Assembly: GCA_017305665.1 (NCBI GenBank)
Contig: JAFKKH010000023.1
Span: 53,492 to 117,491, forward strand
Length of the DNA stretch: 64,000 nt
Origin: Hyphomicrobiales bacterium
GTDB lineage: Bacteria; Pseudomonadota; Alphaproteobacteria; Rhizobiales; Xanthobacteraceae
Direction of reading: 5' to 3'
The position numbers and the translations under genes were made by a program. The notes beneath the pieces were generated by a model. That model was not told the origin of the DNA. It was given only the letters and a program-made list of their open reading frames with translations, and did no database searches. Of the stretch, positions 1 through 7,786 are shown one piece after another (the first letter of the stretch is position 1; every line of letters begins with the position of its first letter).

Positions 1-257
1 TAGACGGTGCAGTGAAACAGCCGGGCGAAGCTGCGCAGCTTCCGCACCTCGTCCACCTCGAATATCAGCCCCTCGGGATAAATGGTTTTCGCCTTCACGT
101 CGAAAGCCACCATGCCGACGCCGGGAATGCCGACGATGTAGTCGGGGCGTTTGATTTGCCCGCGCAACGGCACCGGCACGGTCAGGGGTGATTGTTCGAC
201 ATAGATGTGTGGCAGCACGGCTGCGTCGAGCCAGCGTCGGCGCAGCCGTGCTGCCAT
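1..257 (-). CDS. Nuclease-like hypothetical protein, 3' part cut by window edge
   Basis: The reading frame is open from the window edge to an ATG at 257, so only the first 85 residues are visible. The visible part has a basic start (MAARLRRRWLD), then PDYIVGIPGVGMVAFDVKAK. An Asp followed about 14 residues later by DxK resembles the D...(D/E)xK core of the restriction-endonuclease fold; that is inference from pattern only. The ATG overlaps a TGA (TGATG) that ends a possible 25-residue ORF (257-334, minus), which would suggest translational coupling, but that upstream ORF is too short to call. The IS at 393-1885 sits just upstream and may have cut off its original promoter. Confidence 0.55.
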   Translation of the reverse strand, partial: MAARLRRRWLDAAVLPHIYVEQSPLTVPVPLRGQIKRPDYIVGIPGVGMVAFDVKAKTIYPEGLIFEVDEVRKLRSFARLFHCTV

Positions 258-392
258 CAGATGTGACGCAGCACAAGCGCGTGGCCGAGCGGCCTAGGCG
301 GTGTGTAGTACAGCAATAATCGCGTCGGCCTCATCACACGAGCCAAATGCTAACTGAGGTCCCCAAGGGGCAGGTCGAGTTTAGCGGCGCTT

Positions 393-412
393 TAGCAGGC
401 TGTTGAAGAAGT
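393..412. repeat. Left terminal inverted repeat of the IS
   Basis: This 20-base end is an exact reverse complement of 1866-1885. It marks the left boundary of the IS. Confidence 0.9.
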
Positions 413-471
413 CGGTAGCGAAGCGTTTCGTATCGTGATTCTCTAGAACCAGGATTTGTCTGGAGGACGCG

Positions 472-1575
472 ATGCGGGGAAGTGATGAACGGTCCGGCTC
501 GCTTTTCAGTTATGTCGACCTGGAGGCCCGGGTTCGCGGCGACCACCCGCTACGGGTGATCCGGAACTTGGCGAATGCGGCGTTGGGCGACCTTTCTGGA
601 GAGTTGGGCGAACTCTACACAGACTTCGGCCGCCCCTCGATCGCACCGGAGAAGTTGCTCCGGGCGATGCTGCTGCAGGCGTTTTATGGGGTTCGCTCGG
701 AACGGCATCTGATGGAACGGATGGAGTTCGATCTTCTATTTCGCTGGTTCGTCGGGCTCGGCGTGGACGATGCGGTTTGGGACCATTCGACGTTCTCGAA
801 GAACCGCGACCGACTGCTTGAGGGCGAGGTTGCGGCCAAGTTCCTGAATGCGCTTTTGGCGCAGCCGAGGGTCAAGCGTCTGCTATCGAGCGATCACTTC
901 TCGGTGGATGGTACGCTGATTGAAGCCTGGGCTTCGATCAAGAGCTTCCGGAGGAAGGATGGTAGCGACAATGACCAGGACGGTCCGGGACGCAATGCCG
1001 AGCGCAGCTTCCACAAGGAGAAGCGATCCAACGAGACCCATGCCAGCACGACCGATCCCGAGGCTCGGCTCTACAAGAAGGGTGACGGCCAGCCGGCCAA
1101 GCTGAGCTATATGGGCCATGCGCTGATGGAGAACCGCAATGGTCTGGCGGTTTTGGGTGGGGTCAGCCAAGCCACGGGCACCGCCGAACGGGAGGTTGCG
1201 CTTGCCATGATCGACAGGCGCGGCGGCGCGCAGCGGATCACCCTGGGGGCGGACAAGGCCTACGACGTCACGCAGTTCGTCCACGACCTGAGAGATAGAT
1301 CCGTTACTCCGCATATCGCGATTGATGGACGTCTGAGTAAGACCGGCAAGCGGCGCAAGACAGCGATCGACGCGCGGACCACGCGTCACAGTGGTTACGA
1401 CGTCAGCCAGCGTTGCCGCAAACGCATCGAAGAAATCTTCGGCTGGATCAAGAGTTCCGCTGGCTTGGCCAAGGTCAAGCTGCGAGGTCGCGACCGGGTG
1501 GATGCTGTCTTCGTCCTGGCGCTTGCGGCCTATAATTTGATCCGGCTTCCCAAGCTTCTGGCGGCACCGGCATGA
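472..1575 (+). CDS. IS5-family-like DDE transposase
   Basis: This 367-residue protein catalyses cut-and-paste movement of the surrounding IS. The N-terminus (roughly residues 1-110: SYVDLEARVRGDHPLR, APEKLLRAMLLQAFYGVRSER) matches the DUF772-type domain of IS5-group transposases. Likely DDE residues are the Asp in FSVDGTLIEAW (about residue 145), the Asp in LGADKAYD (about 262) and the Glu in RKRIEEIFGWIKS (about 320). A strong GGAGG lies 6 bases before the ATG. Length fits the family and no frameshift is visible. Its stop overlaps the start of the passenger gene (ATGA). Confidence 0.92.
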   Translation: MRGSDERSGSLFSYVDLEARVRGDHPLRVIRNLANAALGDLSGELGELYTDFGRPSIAPEKLLRAMLLQAFYGVRSERHLMERMEFDLLFRWFVGLGVDDAVWDHSTFSKNRDRLLEGEVAAKFLNALLAQPRVKRLLSSDHFSVDGTLIEAWASIKSFRRKDGSDNDQDGPGRNAERSFHKEKRSNETHASTTDPEARLYKKGDGQPAKLSYMGHALMENRNGLAVLGGVSQATGTAEREVALAMIDRRGGAQRITLGADKAYDVTQFVHDLRDRSVTPHIAIDGRLSKTGKRRKTAIDARTTRHSGYDVSQRCRKRIEEIFGWIKSSAGLAKVKLRGRDRVDAVFVLALAAYNLIRLPKLLAAPA

Positions 1576-1886
1576 GCATTCGGGGCAGATGGCAGGTCGT
1601 CGAGACACCGGGCTATGACATGGCCTTGGCGAGCGCCTATATCCTGTTCAATGAGGCCGGCGGCGAATTCGCCTTCGACTGCCTCACGGGCTCTATTGAT
1701 GGAGTCTGCCACGGCGATGCCGTCGAGTTCGGCTGGCAAGGAAACGACGAAATGGAGCCCGCCGAGGGGAACGGCTGGGCTGAACTGCAGGATGACGACT
1801 CACTCGAAGGAGAGATTTGCCTCATCAACGGCGACAACATCCCCTTCATCGCCCGACGTCCAAACACTTCTTCAACAGCCTGCTAG
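1572..1886 (+). CDS. IS passenger protein of unknown function
   Basis: This 104-residue acidic protein starts inside the transposase stop (ATGA overlap), so it is probably translationally coupled. It lies wholly inside the IS, and its last residues (TSSTAC) are encoded by the right terminal inverted repeat, with the stop TAG formed at the element edge. The sequence (RWQVVETPGYDMALASAYILF, FGWQGNDEMEPAEGNGWAEL) looks like a real folded protein, with alternating hydrophobic segments and an E/D-rich C-terminal half. I do not recognise a family. A role in regulating transposition is possible but unproven. Confidence 0.7.
   Translation: MSIRGRWQVVETPGYDMALASAYILFNEAGGEFAFDCLTGSIDGVCHGDAVEFGWQGNDEMEPAEGNGWAELQDDDSLEGEICLINGDNIPFIARRPNTSSTAC
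1866..1885. repeat. Right terminal inverted repeat of the IS
   Basis: Exact reverse complement of 393-412. It also encodes the C-terminus of the passenger gene. Confidence 0.9.
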
Positions 1887-1920
1887 AGCTAGAGACCACC
1901 ACGGCGTTCCATTACGGCCA

Positions 1921-3603
1921 TCAGGCCGCCTGCACGCTGGAAGGGAACTTGTGCACTTCCACCTTTAGGCGAGTGCTGTCACTGGAAAGCGTCCGAGCCG
2001 CAGAAAGGACCTGTCCCGAAGCAGCACCGGTCTCGCCAGCGCCACGGCTGACATCCGAAATGCTTTGAGCGACCTCCCCGGAGCGCTGTGCTGCCTGCTG
2101 CACGTTGCGAGCAATTTCCTGAGTTGCGGCGCCTTGTTCTTCCACTGCAGCGGCTATGGTCGAGGAAATTTCCGACATCAGGCCGATGGTAACGCTAATT
2201 TCCTGAATGGTTGCCACGGAATCCCGCGTCGCCGCTTGCATGCCTGCAATCTGTGCGCTGATCTCATCAGTTGCCTTGGCGGTCTGCGCGGCCAGCGCCT
2301 TGACTTCGGAGGCGACCACCGCAAAACCCCGGCCGGCCTCACCGGCGCGGGCTGCCTCAATAGTTGCATTTAATGCAAGCAGGTTGGTCTGCTCGGCGAC
2401 TGCAGTGATCAACTTGACCACATCCCCGATTCGGCTTCCCGCTTGTGACAGCTGGTTGATGCTGGCGTCTGTTTTCTGCGCTTGCCCAACAGCCGTTTGG
2501 GCTACTCGGCTGGCTTCCTGCACCTGACGCCCGATCTCGTTTACAGAGGAGGTGATCTCCTCGGTCGCTGCAGCGGTCGATTGCACGTTGTGGAAAACGT
2601 CTTGCGATGCTTCGGCGGCCTTTTCCGACGTTTTTCCAGTGGTCTCGGCAGTGGTAGTGAGGGTACTAGCCGCGGCCTCCAGCTCAGTCGAGGATGAGGA
2701 GAGCGACTCGATCAGCTCGCCGATAAGGTATTCAAATTCGTGGATCAGACGAGCCACCTCCTGTTGCGACCGCTCCCGCTCCGCTTGGGTCTGGCTACGC
2801 TCGGCCTGCATTTTTTCGTTCGCAATACCATTTTGCTTGAACACAACAACAGCACGCGCCATGTCTCCGATTTCGTCCTGACGATCGTGGTGCGGGACGT
2901 CGGTGCTGTAATCGGCATCGGCAAGCCGTGCTACGGCTTTTTGCATCTGAAGGAGCGGCTTAACGGTGCGCTGGCCAAAAACGAAATAGATAATGGAAAT
3001 GAAGCTGGCAGCGGCCAGGACCAGCATGACGTCGGCCAGCGTCATCATTGTGGAAGCTGCGCTGCGAGCAGCAGCGACCGCTGCAGTCGCGCGATGGTTC
3101 AGCTTGTCCTGGAATGCCTATATCAAACCCGATATCTTGGCTTTGCCTGAATTGTAGTCATCGCCATAAACGTAGCTGCGAGCTTGATCCAGATCATCTG
3201 CGGCAACAGCCTTCATGGCCTTGTCTTCGAGCTTGATGAGCGCATCGGAGTTGGCCTTGGCCTGATCAATCAAGCTCAGTTCATCCGGCGCCGCACCGAG
3301 CTCCTTCAATCGCGATATGACACGATCGCGACTTTTGGTCTCATTCACCTCGCGCCAGTAGTTGTCGAAATGCTGTTTCTGGCCGGTCACCGTATAGGTT
3401 CGCACTTCGTCGGTCAGATAATCGGAAGCTTCCGCAAGGTCGAGCCCCAGTTGCTTGAATTCAGCCGATCGCCCAAGTGCCGCTCGCTCCGCTTCAACGT
3501 TCACCTGTTCCCGGTAGATGAAGATGCCTGTCAGAACCGATAGCACCACTGTTGCGCCGAGAGACAATTTGGCGATCGTTGCAAGCCGCATTCTGGGTTC
3601 CAC
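1921..3603 (-). pseudogene. Methyl-accepting chemotaxis protein interrupted by an amber codon
   Basis: Reading from 3603 gives a start, a first membrane segment (about residues 13-31) and a helical periplasmic sensor region (AEFKQLGLDLAEASDYLTDEV), then TAG at 3118-3120. Exactly 23 sense codons later, in the same frame, comes MMTLADVMLVLAAASF (second membrane segment), a HAMP domain (RTVKPLLQMQKAVARLADAD) and a complete signalling domain with the hairpin region EQTNLLALNATIEAARAGE. Total would be about 560 residues, normal for the family. A single base change (for example GAG to TAG) explains the break. Without read-through, the 375-residue C-terminal part could only be made from an internal start at 3048. 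Signal source is unknown. Confidence 0.9.
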
Positions 3604-3807
3604 CTTTCTGGTTTCACGAATTTTCGCTCCGATTGAGCAACTTTAGCTGTGCGCGAGATTTCCTAATTTGTGCTTAAAAAGGCGTTGTCGCCCTGCCCGC
3701 TTAAATCGGCCCGCGCATGAACATCTTTACGATTTTGCGGCGCTCTTCATAAATGCCGCTTGACGAGGCACTTCGGGTGCCAGCCTTTCCATCTCGTGCA
3801 ATCGTAA

Positions 3808-3823
3808 TTGCGACAAATCGCAA
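3808..3823. promoter_or_regulatory. Small palindrome upstream of parA
   Basis: TTGCGA-CAAA-TCGCAA is a 6+6 inverted repeat 13 bases before the parA ATG at 3837. Its position suits an autorepression operator or partition site; this is inference. The rest of 3604-3807 shows no gene. Confidence 0.35.
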
Positions 3824-3836
3824 AGACGGAAGCACG

Positions 3837-4193
3837 ATGATTATTGGCGTTCTTAATCAGAAAGGCGGCGTGGGCAAAACCACCATCGCCATCAACCTGG
3901 CAGCGGTCGACGCCCGAAGCGGGCAGCGCGTGCTGTTCATCGATGCGGACCCGCAGGGTAGCGCGCTCGCCTGGTCAACGGCACGCGAGGCCGATCCCCT
4001 GTTTACCGTCGTCGGCATGGCCAAGCCCACGCTGCACAGGGAGCTGCCGCACATGAGCGGCGACTACGACGTGGTCATCATCGACGGCGCACCGCGGGTC
4101 AGTGAACTGGCACGATCGGCCATCATGGCCAGCGACCTGGTGATCATTCCGGTACAGCCGTCGCCGTATGACGTGTGGGCAACCACCGCCTGA
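3837..4193 (+). pseudogene. parA: ParA-family partition ATPase, truncated
   Basis: The N-terminus [16 protein letters not shown] is the deviant Walker A of ParA/MinD ATPases; [10 protein letters not shown] and [10 protein letters not shown] are the A' and Walker B motifs. The frame ends after [13 protein letters not shown] at 118 residues, whereas ParA proteins of this type are usually about 210. The missing part includes the C-terminal helices needed for dimer/DNA interaction. The ATG at 3837 was chosen because the family begins with [10 protein letters not shown]. The truncation coincides with the cut end of a minus-strand gene, so a deletion or recombination junction near 4180-4190 is likely. 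No parB partner is visible. Confidence 0.85.
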
Positions 4194-4372
4194 ACCAAAT
4201 CAGGGATATCCAGTGAAAGCTGACCGGACTGGTATGCAGTGAACACCGCTTCGCGGAGTGCGCTGTCAAAGGCCGGAATCGATGGTTCGCCGCGCTCGCG
4301 CTTGCGCTGACGGCATGCACGCTGGCGGTCGGCCGGTGAAATGGCTGTTGGTGATGCTGCGTCGTCGCTCAT
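4064..4372 (-). pseudogene. Hypothetical protein, 3' end lost at the parA junction
   Basis: The first about 63 residues (MSDDAASPTAISPADRQRACRQRKRER... [10 protein letters not shown]) look like a genuine small basic/helical protein of mobile elements. From about 4187 on, the frame merely reads antisense through the parA fragment ([12 protein letters not shown]...), so its native C-terminus is missing. The 5' region at 4373-4582 contains two GTGAC-N2-GTCAC palindromes and a hairpin. I do not recognise a function. Confidence 0.5.
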
Positions 4373-4417
4373 GTCGGCGACGCTGAAGGCGGACAGCTAA
4401 TTAAACTACAGCGGAAT

Positions 4418-4429
4418 GTGACAGGTCAC
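4418..4429. promoter_or_regulatory. Palindrome GTGAC-AG-GTCAC, copy 1
   Basis: A perfect 5+5 dyad 46 bases upstream of the ATG at 4372. A second copy with the same arms and spacing is at 4575-4586. Two matching dyads in a 170-bp stretch suggest a dimeric regulator site. Confidence 0.4.
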
Positions 4430-4446
4430 GCTGGCTGCGGACGCAA

Positions 4447-4480
4447 AGAAGCCCTTGCGGAGTGGTCAGCAAGGGCTTCT
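4447..4480. terminator. Strong stem-loop, probable transcription terminator
   Basis: AGAAGCCCTTGC pairs perfectly over 12 bp with GCAAGGGCTTCT around a 10-base loop. There is no long U tract on either side. It lies between the ends of the 4064-4372 and 4583-4993 units and would act mainly on minus-strand transcripts leaving 4583. Confidence 0.55.
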
Positions 4481-4574
4481 CCGATTGTGCTCACAAACCT
4501 CGCCAAAGGACCGTGACACTCAGATAAGATTGCCGCTGGTCCGGCAAGTCGCAAGAGTCAGTCGAAAATATTTT

Positions 4575-4586
4575 GTGACACGTCAC
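4575..4586. promoter_or_regulatory. Palindrome GTGAC-AC-GTCAC, copy 2
   Basis: Same arms and spacing as 4418-4429. It overlaps the final codons of the 4583-4993 gene. Confidence 0.4.
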
Positions 4587-4993
4587 CGTGAAGGTGACTC
4601 CCCGACCTTCCGGTCATCCGGCAGGAGCCGATTACGGAGCCGGCGCAGAACCAGCAGCACCTGATCTCGCGCGAAACCGCGGGCCTCGAGATCAGCCAGC
4701 GCCGCGGTAACGAAGCCAACCTCAGCACTGGTCAGGTTCAACAAATCCGACGTCACCAGCGCAGCGACCAATGACATGCCGATCTCATGGGCCTCCGGCC
4801 GCCTTAGGCGATCGAGATCATTACGCCAGGCTGCCGTTCGCGCACGGGTCTTGGCCCGTCGGACTCGGATGTCCTCTCGCTGACGGGGTTTAACGAAGAC
4901 CGTCGACGGCCGATCCGGATTCCGAAAAAGCGACGACTCCCGCTCATGGTCGATCTCGGCGACCAGCTGATCGACATCCGAAGACCGCATCAT
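4583..4993 (-). CDS. Hypothetical protein of the plasmid-like module
   Basis: This 136-residue protein has a charged N-terminal half with a very basic stretch (VKPRQREDIRVRRAKTRARTAAWRNDLDRLRRP, residues 34-67) and a helical C-terminal half (LVAALVTSDLLNLTSAEVGFVTAALADLEARGF). The basic segment suggests nucleic-acid contact; no family recognised. It lies downstream of rep on the same strand, separated by the GACCACCGGA repeats, and might be co-transcribed with it. Confidence 0.65.
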   Translation of the reverse strand: MMRSSDVDQLVAEIDHERESSLFRNPDRPSTVFVKPRQREDIRVRRAKTRARTAAWRNDLDRLRRPEAHEIGMSLVAALVTSDLLNLTSAEVGFVTAALADLEARGFARDQVLLVLRRLRNRLLPDDRKVGESPSR

Positions 4994-5082
4994 GATTCAG
5001 CTTCCCGCCACATTGAACCGAGTTCCGACACTGAATCTCGATCCAGCAAGGATCAAGGCTTTCAAGGATTGATTCCAACACA

Positions 5083-5237
5083 GACCACCGATGACAGCCT
5101 CTACACACGAGACCACCGGAGCTAACAGCTGACCACCGGATCACCGGCTGACAGATGAAATGGAATAATGAAACTGGAAGACCGAGACCACCGGAAGCAT
5201 GCTGACGTCGGCCTACACGATGCTTACGACCACCGGA
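5083..5237. repeat. Iteron-like direct repeats (GACCACCGGA x5)
   Basis: GACCACCGGA occurs exactly at 5111, 5131, 5186 and 5228, with a one-mismatch copy (GACCACCGAT) at 5083, all in the same orientation. Spacings are 28, 20, 55 and 42 bases. The last copy lies inside the 3' end of the rep frame. Clustered direct repeats beside a Rep gene are typical of iteron origins; here it is a candidate origin or Rep-binding region. Otherwise 4994-5212 contains no gene. Confidence 0.6.
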
Positions 5238-7417
5238 TCGCGAACACGGTCGACCGTCGACAGGCATGCTTCCGCTGGCCTGTCGGCATGATTGTGCTGC
5301 TGACAGCCTGGTGGACCTGCTGTTGAACTCGGATAATCGATATCCGGGGCACCGGAATCTACTGTTCTGATCAGCTGACACCCGGAATCGGTGTTGATGA
5401 CACCAGAATTGCTGGCAAGGAAGGAAGCAAGAGCAGGTGAAGTGGTGATCACCTTCACCGTGGTAGGTCTTGCTTTTTCTCTATACACACCTTCGCGGAA
5501 TTCCAGATCCAGTTCCGCGCAGAGGTCGTCCCAGTGTTTGTACGCCGCGGATTTGCCGACGGTACCGAGGCTCTTGATGAACTCGGTCTTATCGATCGCG
5601 CCATACTTCTTGAGCGCGACGACCATCTCCTTGCAGATGTTCCATTTGAAGACAGCGCTGCGGTGGTCGGCTGACCGCGCGAACGCCTGCTGCTGCCGTT
5701 CCTTCAGGCTCATGCAGTCGTCGATGACGTCGCGATCGCGTCCTCGGACCTTCCGCTTCCATGGCTTCGCCAGCCGTTCGATGCAGTACCGCGCCGCGAA
5801 CTCGCAGCGCTTGGCCAGCAGGCGGTCGAGTGCTTCGCTGGGGCCGAGCTCGGCCTCGACGTCAGCGCGGATGCTGTCGTCGAACCAGGCGGCCAGGGTG
5901 CCGACGCCGGCCTTGGCGGCCGCCATGAAGTCGTCCTCGCGCACCGCCAGCTGCGTGCGCGCCCGCGGCTCGATCAGATGGCCGATGGTTTTCCAGGCCA
6001 GGTTCGATGGGGTCTGTGCCGGCAGGTCACCGGCGGCATCGGCGCGAATGGTCGCAGCGGCCTTGGCCAGCGAGTGCTCATCGACCTTCCGTGGCCAGCC
6101 TGGGATCGACTCGAAGTCGGAAAGCTCGTGCCAGACGTCGTCGTTAGCGACGACCGTCGTCCAGAAAGGCGACAGCGCATTTTTCGGCTTCAGGATGTTG
6201 TGGAATGACGGATCGGCGCCGAGCGGCAGCAGCAGCTGCGTCAGCGCCCGCTGGACGGCGTGAAGCTTCTTGATTGGCTTTGTTTTGCACCTCTTGTCGC
6301 CGCCGGAGGTGACTACGCCCGTCGACGGGTCGACGCGCTCCCAGTACGGGTCGGTCCAGACCGGGTTTTTCAGGATCCAGATCAGGTGCGGCCGGCTGAG
6401 GAAGCCGGACGGCGTGATGCGGCCGACGATCAAGTTCGGCATGCGGTGCGGACCTAGGATCGCGAGCAGCTGGATGCGGAACTCCTCGATACGAAGCACG
6501 CTGTCGAGATCGACGACGATGCAGCCGGCAACCTTGCGGTTCAGTTCAACATAAGGCGCGTCGAGCGCGAAGAGCTTGCAGGTCGCGTCATGCAGCGCGG
6601 CCTTGTCGTAGCCAGCGCGCAGCCCCGACGCGACCGTCGGACAAAGAGCCGCCATTCGAGCGAGGCTCGGCGACCCCAGACGCGAGCGCAGAACGCCGGC
6701 GCCGAAAAATTCGAAGAGCCGGCCGCAGACTTCGCCGGCGACGACGGCGCCGCCGGCGTGATAGAAGCCCCACCGCAGGCGGTCTCGAATCTCTTCTTTG
6801 CGCTCGCGAGTGACGCCGGCCCACTTTTCTCGCTCCTTGAGCGCCTTGGCCGCCTCGGCTGGATCTACCTTGCCGGCGGCTATGTCTTCTGTCTTGTAGC
6901 CGGCGCGCAAGGCGCGGCGCCGGTTCTTGGCGGCGCGATCGGCACGCTTCTTCTCGTGCTCGCGGTCGGCCTTTTCCTGAGCGGCGGTTTGAAAGCCGAC
7001 GAGGGCTTGGTGTTCGCTTCCTTCGATGTAGTCGAAGTGCCGGAATGCATCTTTGCTGTAAACGAGCTTGGCCTCGTCCACGACCGCTTCCAGTTCGGCC
7101 GGCTCGAAGAACTTCCGGTCATCAGGATGGACGGTCGCCTCCATGGTGATCCGGCGCAAAATCTGAACCGACTGCGCGTTCTCGCTCTCGTGCTCCAACG
7201 GCGGAGCGGCGGGGATGTCGGCCGGCTGCGTCTCAGTGAACAGCCGGTAATTCATGCGCTGGATCACGTCGCCGTTCGGATCGCGATCTGCAAGCTGCAG
7301 GTCATGCAGCTGCAGCCTCGAAAGCACGCAACATTCGTGCTCATCGAGCAGCTTTCGGCGTGACGTGTTTAACTGTTTGAAGCGCATCACTCGATCCGGG
7401 TGGCGAGGTGAGCGCAT
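5213..7417 (-). CDS. Plasmid-type replication initiator (replicase/primase-like Rep)
   Basis: This 734-residue frame contains, around residues 300-365, VVDLD...MPNLIVGRITPSGFLSRPHLIWILKNPVW, resembling the Replicase family (primase-like Rep proteins of ColE2-type and related plasmids, PF03090), which recognises the origin and primes replication. Upstream (residues about 130-200) is a K/R/E-rich helical segment. The last about 60 residues are low-complexity and overlap the GACCACCGGA repeats. The start is uncertain: 7417 or the Met at 7387 (MRFKQLN) are both possible. Family assignment is by motif memory, so moderate certainty. Truncated parA nearby and an RHH gene upstream support a plasmid-derived module. 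Confidence 0.65.
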   Translation of the reverse strand: MRSPRHPDRVMRFKQLNTSRRKLLDEHECCVLSRLQLHDLQLADRDPNGDVIQRMNYRLFTETQPADIPAAPPLEHESENAQSVQILRRITMEATVHPDDRKFFEPAELEAVVDEAKLVYSKDAFRHFDYIEGSEHQALVGFQTAAQEKADREHEKKRADRAAKNRRRALRAGYKTEDIAAGKVDPAEAAKALKEREKWAGVTRERKEEIRDRLRWGFYHAGGAVVAGEVCGRLFEFFGAGVLRSRLGSPSLARMAALCPTVASGLRAGYDKAALHDATCKLFALDAPYVELNRKVAGCIVVDLDSVLRIEEFRIQLLAILGPHRMPNLIVGRITPSGFLSRPHLIWILKNPVWTDPYWERVDPSTGVVTSGGDKRCKTKPIKKLHAVQRALTQLLLPLGADPSFHNILKPKNALSPFWTTVVANDDVWHELSDFESIPGWPRKVDEHSLAKAAATIRADAAGDLPAQTPSNLAWKTIGHLIEPRARTQLAVREDDFMAAAKAGVGTLAAWFDDSIRADVEAELGPSEALDRLLAKRCEFAARYCIERLAKPWKRKVRGRDRDVIDDCMSLKERQQQAFARSADHRSAVFKWNICKEMVVALKKYGAIDKTEFIKSLGTVGKSAAYKHWDDLCAELDLEFREGVYREKARPTTVKVITTSPALASFLASNSGVINTDSGCQLIRTVDSGAPDIDYPSSTAGPPGCQQHNHADRPAEACLSTVDRVRDPVVVSIV

Positions 7418-7506
7418 AAGATTGAGCTGGCGCCGGAAAGCGTCAAGCTCGCTCGTGAAAAAAATCGTGCAAAAACAACGGCCAAGGTGCCATCATTGGT
7501 GTGACG

Positions 7507-7545
7507 GGACTTTGTCCGATAACCCAACTTATCAGGACAAAGTCC
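7507..7545. promoter_or_regulatory. 39-bp near-perfect palindrome upstream of rep
   Basis: Arms GGACTTTGTCC (7507-7517) and GGACAAAGTCC (7535-7545) are exact complements, and the next five bases GATAA/TTATC also pair, leaving one unpaired A and a 6-base centre. It lies 90 bases before the rep frame, suiting an operator, origin hairpin or recombination site. Confidence 0.55.
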
Positions 7546-7546
7546 T

Positions 7547-7574
7547 CGGGAAGCTAAGTCGAGTTAGCTTCCCG
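7547..7574. terminator. Perfect 11-bp hairpin (CGGGAAGCTAA stem)
   Basis: CGGGAAGCTAA and TTAGCTTCCCG pair fully around GTCGAG. It follows the previous palindrome after one base. The core GGAAGCTA...TAGCTTCC recurs at 13183-13206 at the other end of the cassette. There is no U tract, so terminator versus protein site is open. Confidence 0.45.
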
Positions 7575-7587
7575 ATGACGTGCGGAA

Positions 7588-7786
7588 AATAGGTGCGGGT
7601 TCGAACCTATTCCTGACATTTCGACTCTTTGATGATCTGAATCTCGAAATTTCAGCGTCACGCGAACGCCGGCATCGACGCCACGTCAAAAACTAAGTCA
7701 TTGAAAAAAAGAGCCGCTTTCTGAATCCAACATTTCGAGAGTCGAAATATCAGTCATCGAAAATAGGTTCGGGTTCGAGCCTATTT
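7588..7786. repeat. Imperfect long inverted repeat, each arm with its own hairpin
   Basis: The left arm (7588-7628) and right arm (7738-7786) are inverted copies: ATTTCGACTCT pairs exactly with AGAGTCGAAAT, and AATAGGT...ACCTATT hairpins occur in both. The right hairpin (AAATAGGTTCG/CGAGCCTATTT, loop GGTT) overlaps the stop codon of the RHH gene and is followed by TTTC on the minus strand, so it can terminate that transcript. The 110-bp core has no ORF. Confidence 0.6.

Larger units (their letters stand above)
393..1885 (+). mobile_element. IS element (IS5/IS1182-like), complete, 1,493 bp
   Basis: Perfect 20-bp terminal inverted repeats (TAGCAGGCTGTTGAAGAAGT at 393-412 and its complement at 1866-1885) enclose a full-length transposase and a second ORF. 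I see no clean target-site duplication; flanking TTAG and CTAG are only near matches. The element lies 35 bp beyond the stop codon of the chemotaxis receptor pseudogene and upstream of the nuclease-like gene. The intact ends and ORF suggest recent activity. Confidence 0.9.

Noticed and set aside
334-546. Open frame on the minus strand across the left end of the IS
   Set aside because: It spans the inverted repeat and the transposase start in antisense and has no protein-like features.
3753-3836. N-terminal extension of parA
   Set aside because: The 28 extra codons are unlike ParA; the family starts at [10 protein letters not shown] (3837).
5083-5237. CRISPR array
   Set aside because: Repeats are 10 bases, unevenly spaced and without uniform spacers; iteron-like instead. 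No cas genes are present.
5391-6263. Long plus-strand frame opposite rep
   Set aside because: Ser/Arg-rich antisense shadow of the rep gene without ribosome site; explained by high GC codon bias.
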